From assembly GCA_009774155.1 (NCBI GenBank), contig VSNE01000132.1, forward strand, positions 1 through 7,267: a stretch of DNA of 7,267 nt. Reading direction: 5' to 3'. Origin of the DNA: Lachnospiraceae bacterium. GTDB taxonomy: Bacteria > Bacillota > Clostridia > Lachnospirales > Lachnospiraceae. The notes beneath the pieces are model-generated. The model was not told the DNA's origin. It saw nothing but the letters and a program-made list of their open reading frames with translations, and made no database searches. Shown here piece by piece: positions 6,348 through 7,267 of the stretch. A program made the position numbers and the translations under genes. Position 1 is the stretch's first letter; each line of letters opens with the position of its first letter.

Positions 6348-7267
6348 CAGACTCCTGCCTCCAAAATCTCATATATTTTTTTCATATCAAAAGAATTTCT
6401 GACCAGATCGGCAAGCCTGTCATACTCCCGTTCCTTATGCGCCGCCAGATCAAAGCCCCAGTCTTTGAAATCCATTCCTTTTTCTGACATCAGCCTGCGG
6501 ACCATCGCTTCCGCAAAGCCGCCCGTATCAAAAATACCGTGCAGATAACTGCCCAGTACGCTTCCGTCCTCATTGCTCAGGGCGTCCACCCGCCCGTCGG
6601 ACAGCCGGATCAGCTCTTTACATCCGCCCAGGTTCTCCGTGGAGCCCATATGAATCTCATATCCTGTCACCCTCCTGCCTTCCCAGTCAGACCACAGGCC
6701 CATACCGCGCTCCATGACTCCGTCCGTCTGCGTTCTCGTCTTTGCCCTGCTGAAAACGGTTCTCGTATTTAAAAGGCCCATGCCTCTCATGGTTCCTCCA
6801 TGCTCCACATGGTGCGGGTCCTCCATTATCTTTCCCATAAGCTGAAAGCCCCCGCAGATGCCGATAACCGGCGTCTTTTTCTCTGCCTGACGGAGTATCA
6901 GCGCTTCCAGTCCGTTTTCCCGCATCCACTGCAGATCATCCATCGTATTTTTTGTCCCCGGAAGCAGAATCAAATCCGGTTCTCCCAGCATACCGGGCTT
7001 TTGCACATATCGGAGGGAAACTCCGTCCATCCGTTCAAAGGCGGAAAAATCGGTAAAATTCGAGATATGGGGGAGATGAATAACCGCCACATCCAGACCC
7101 TTCCCTTTCTGTGTCTGTTCCAGCCGGTCCGACAGGCTGTCCTCGTCGTCGATATCCAGACGCTCCATCGGCACCACGCCCACCACCGGAATCCCGGTCT
7201 TTTCTTCAATCATCTTAAGTCCCGGCTCCAGAATCCGCACATCGCCCCGGAATTTATTGATAATGAG
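6347..7267 (-). CDS. cbiP: Cobyric acid synthase CbiP (CobQ), C-terminal part (5' end outside window)
   Basis: Cobyric acid synthase amidates the b, d, e and g side chains of adenosyl-cobyrinate a,c-diamide using ATP and glutamine. The visible 306 codons are open to the window edge. They begin with INKFRGD, typical of the late part of the N-terminal synthetase domain, so an in-frame GTG at 7240 is an internal codon and not the start. Family members are usually about 490-510 residues, so roughly the first 200 are missing. From about fragment residue 60 the sequence enters the class I glutamine amidotransferase domain. This has LPGTKNT at 102-108, the nucleophile region GICGGFQLMG with Cys138, GYEIHMG at 202-208 and SYLHGIFD with the catalytic-type His243. 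The stop overlaps cbiC by one base. The other amidase, cbiA, is at the far end of this cluster. CbiA is an unlikely alternative because the FRGD and GYEIHMG motifs fit CbiP/CobQ. Confidence 0.96.
   Translation of the reverse strand, partial: LIINKFRGDVRILEPGLKMIEEKTGIPVVGVVPMERLDIDDEDSLSDRLEQTQKGKGLDVAVIHLPHISNFTDFSAFERMDGVSLRYVQKPGMLGEPDLILLPGTKNTMDDLQWMRENGLEALILRQAEKKTPVIGICGGFQLMGKIMEDPHHVEHGGTMRGMGLLNTRTVFSRAKTRTQTDGVMERGMGLWSDWEGRRVTGYEIHMGSTENLGGCKELIRLSDGRVDALSNEDGSVLGSYLHGIFDTGGFAEAMVRRLMSEKGMDFKDWGFDLAAHKEREYDRLADLVRNSFDMKKIYEILEAGV

Noticed and set aside
7238..7240. GTG at 7240 as the start of a short 297-residue glutamine amidotransferase
   Set aside because: The frame stays open to the window edge, and the residues before it (INKFRGD) are conserved in cobyric acid synthase. 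The codon is therefore internal and the gene is cut by the window.

Overview
The window is a single-strand block of the anaerobic (cobalt-early) cobalamin pathway. Every supported gene lies on the minus strand, so transcription runs from position 7267 towards 1. The order is cbiP (cobQ, 5' part outside the window), cbiC, cobT, cbiD, cbiG, a cbiJ-cbiE-cbiT fusion, and cbiA (3' part outside). CbiD, CbiG and CbiJ together mark the oxygen-independent route. The base composition (roughly half GC by eye), strong GGAGG-type ribosome binding sites, tight packing and protein style suggest an anaerobic Firmicute of the Clostridia, most like Lachnospiraceae. That placement is an inference, and no genus can be named from this sequence.

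Layout on the + strand: 1-347 is the N-terminal 115 codons of cobyrinate a,c-diamide synthase. 344-2404 is a three-domain fusion of cobalt-precorrin-6A reductase with the C5- and C15-methyltransferases. 2407-3456 is cbiG, 3453-4592 cbiD, 4596-5657 cobT and 5721-6347 cbiC. 6347-7267 is the C-terminal 306 residues of cobyric acid synthase. Neighbouring genes overlap by 1-4 bp or lie 2-3 bp apart. The one real gap is 63 bp between cbiC and cobT, and it holds an extended ribosome binding site. No stretch over 300 bases lacks a gene. I see no tRNA, rRNA, CRISPR array, insertion sequence, riboswitch or terminator; the operon's promoter and any cobalamin riboswitch would lie beyond position 7267.

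Together the genes cover the second half of corrin-ring synthesis almost without interruption. CbiG opens the lactone of cobalt-precorrin-5A. CbiD methylates C1 to give cobalt-precorrin-6A, and the CbiJ domain reduces this to 6B. The CbiT domain methylates C15 and decarboxylates, and the CbiE domain methylates C5 to give cobalt-precorrin-8. CbiC moves the C11 methyl to C12, forming cobyrinate. CbiA and CbiP then amidate the side chains, and CobT activates the lower-ligand base. Early steps (CbiK/X, CbiL, CbiH, CbiF) and late steps (CbiB, CobU, CobS, adenosyltransferase) are not in the window.

I looked for an undescribed system and did not find one. All the DNA is explained by known cobalamin genes. 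The most notable points are the three-domain CbiJ-CbiE-CbiT fusion, whose reactions are consecutive, and the start-codon choice at its 5' end.
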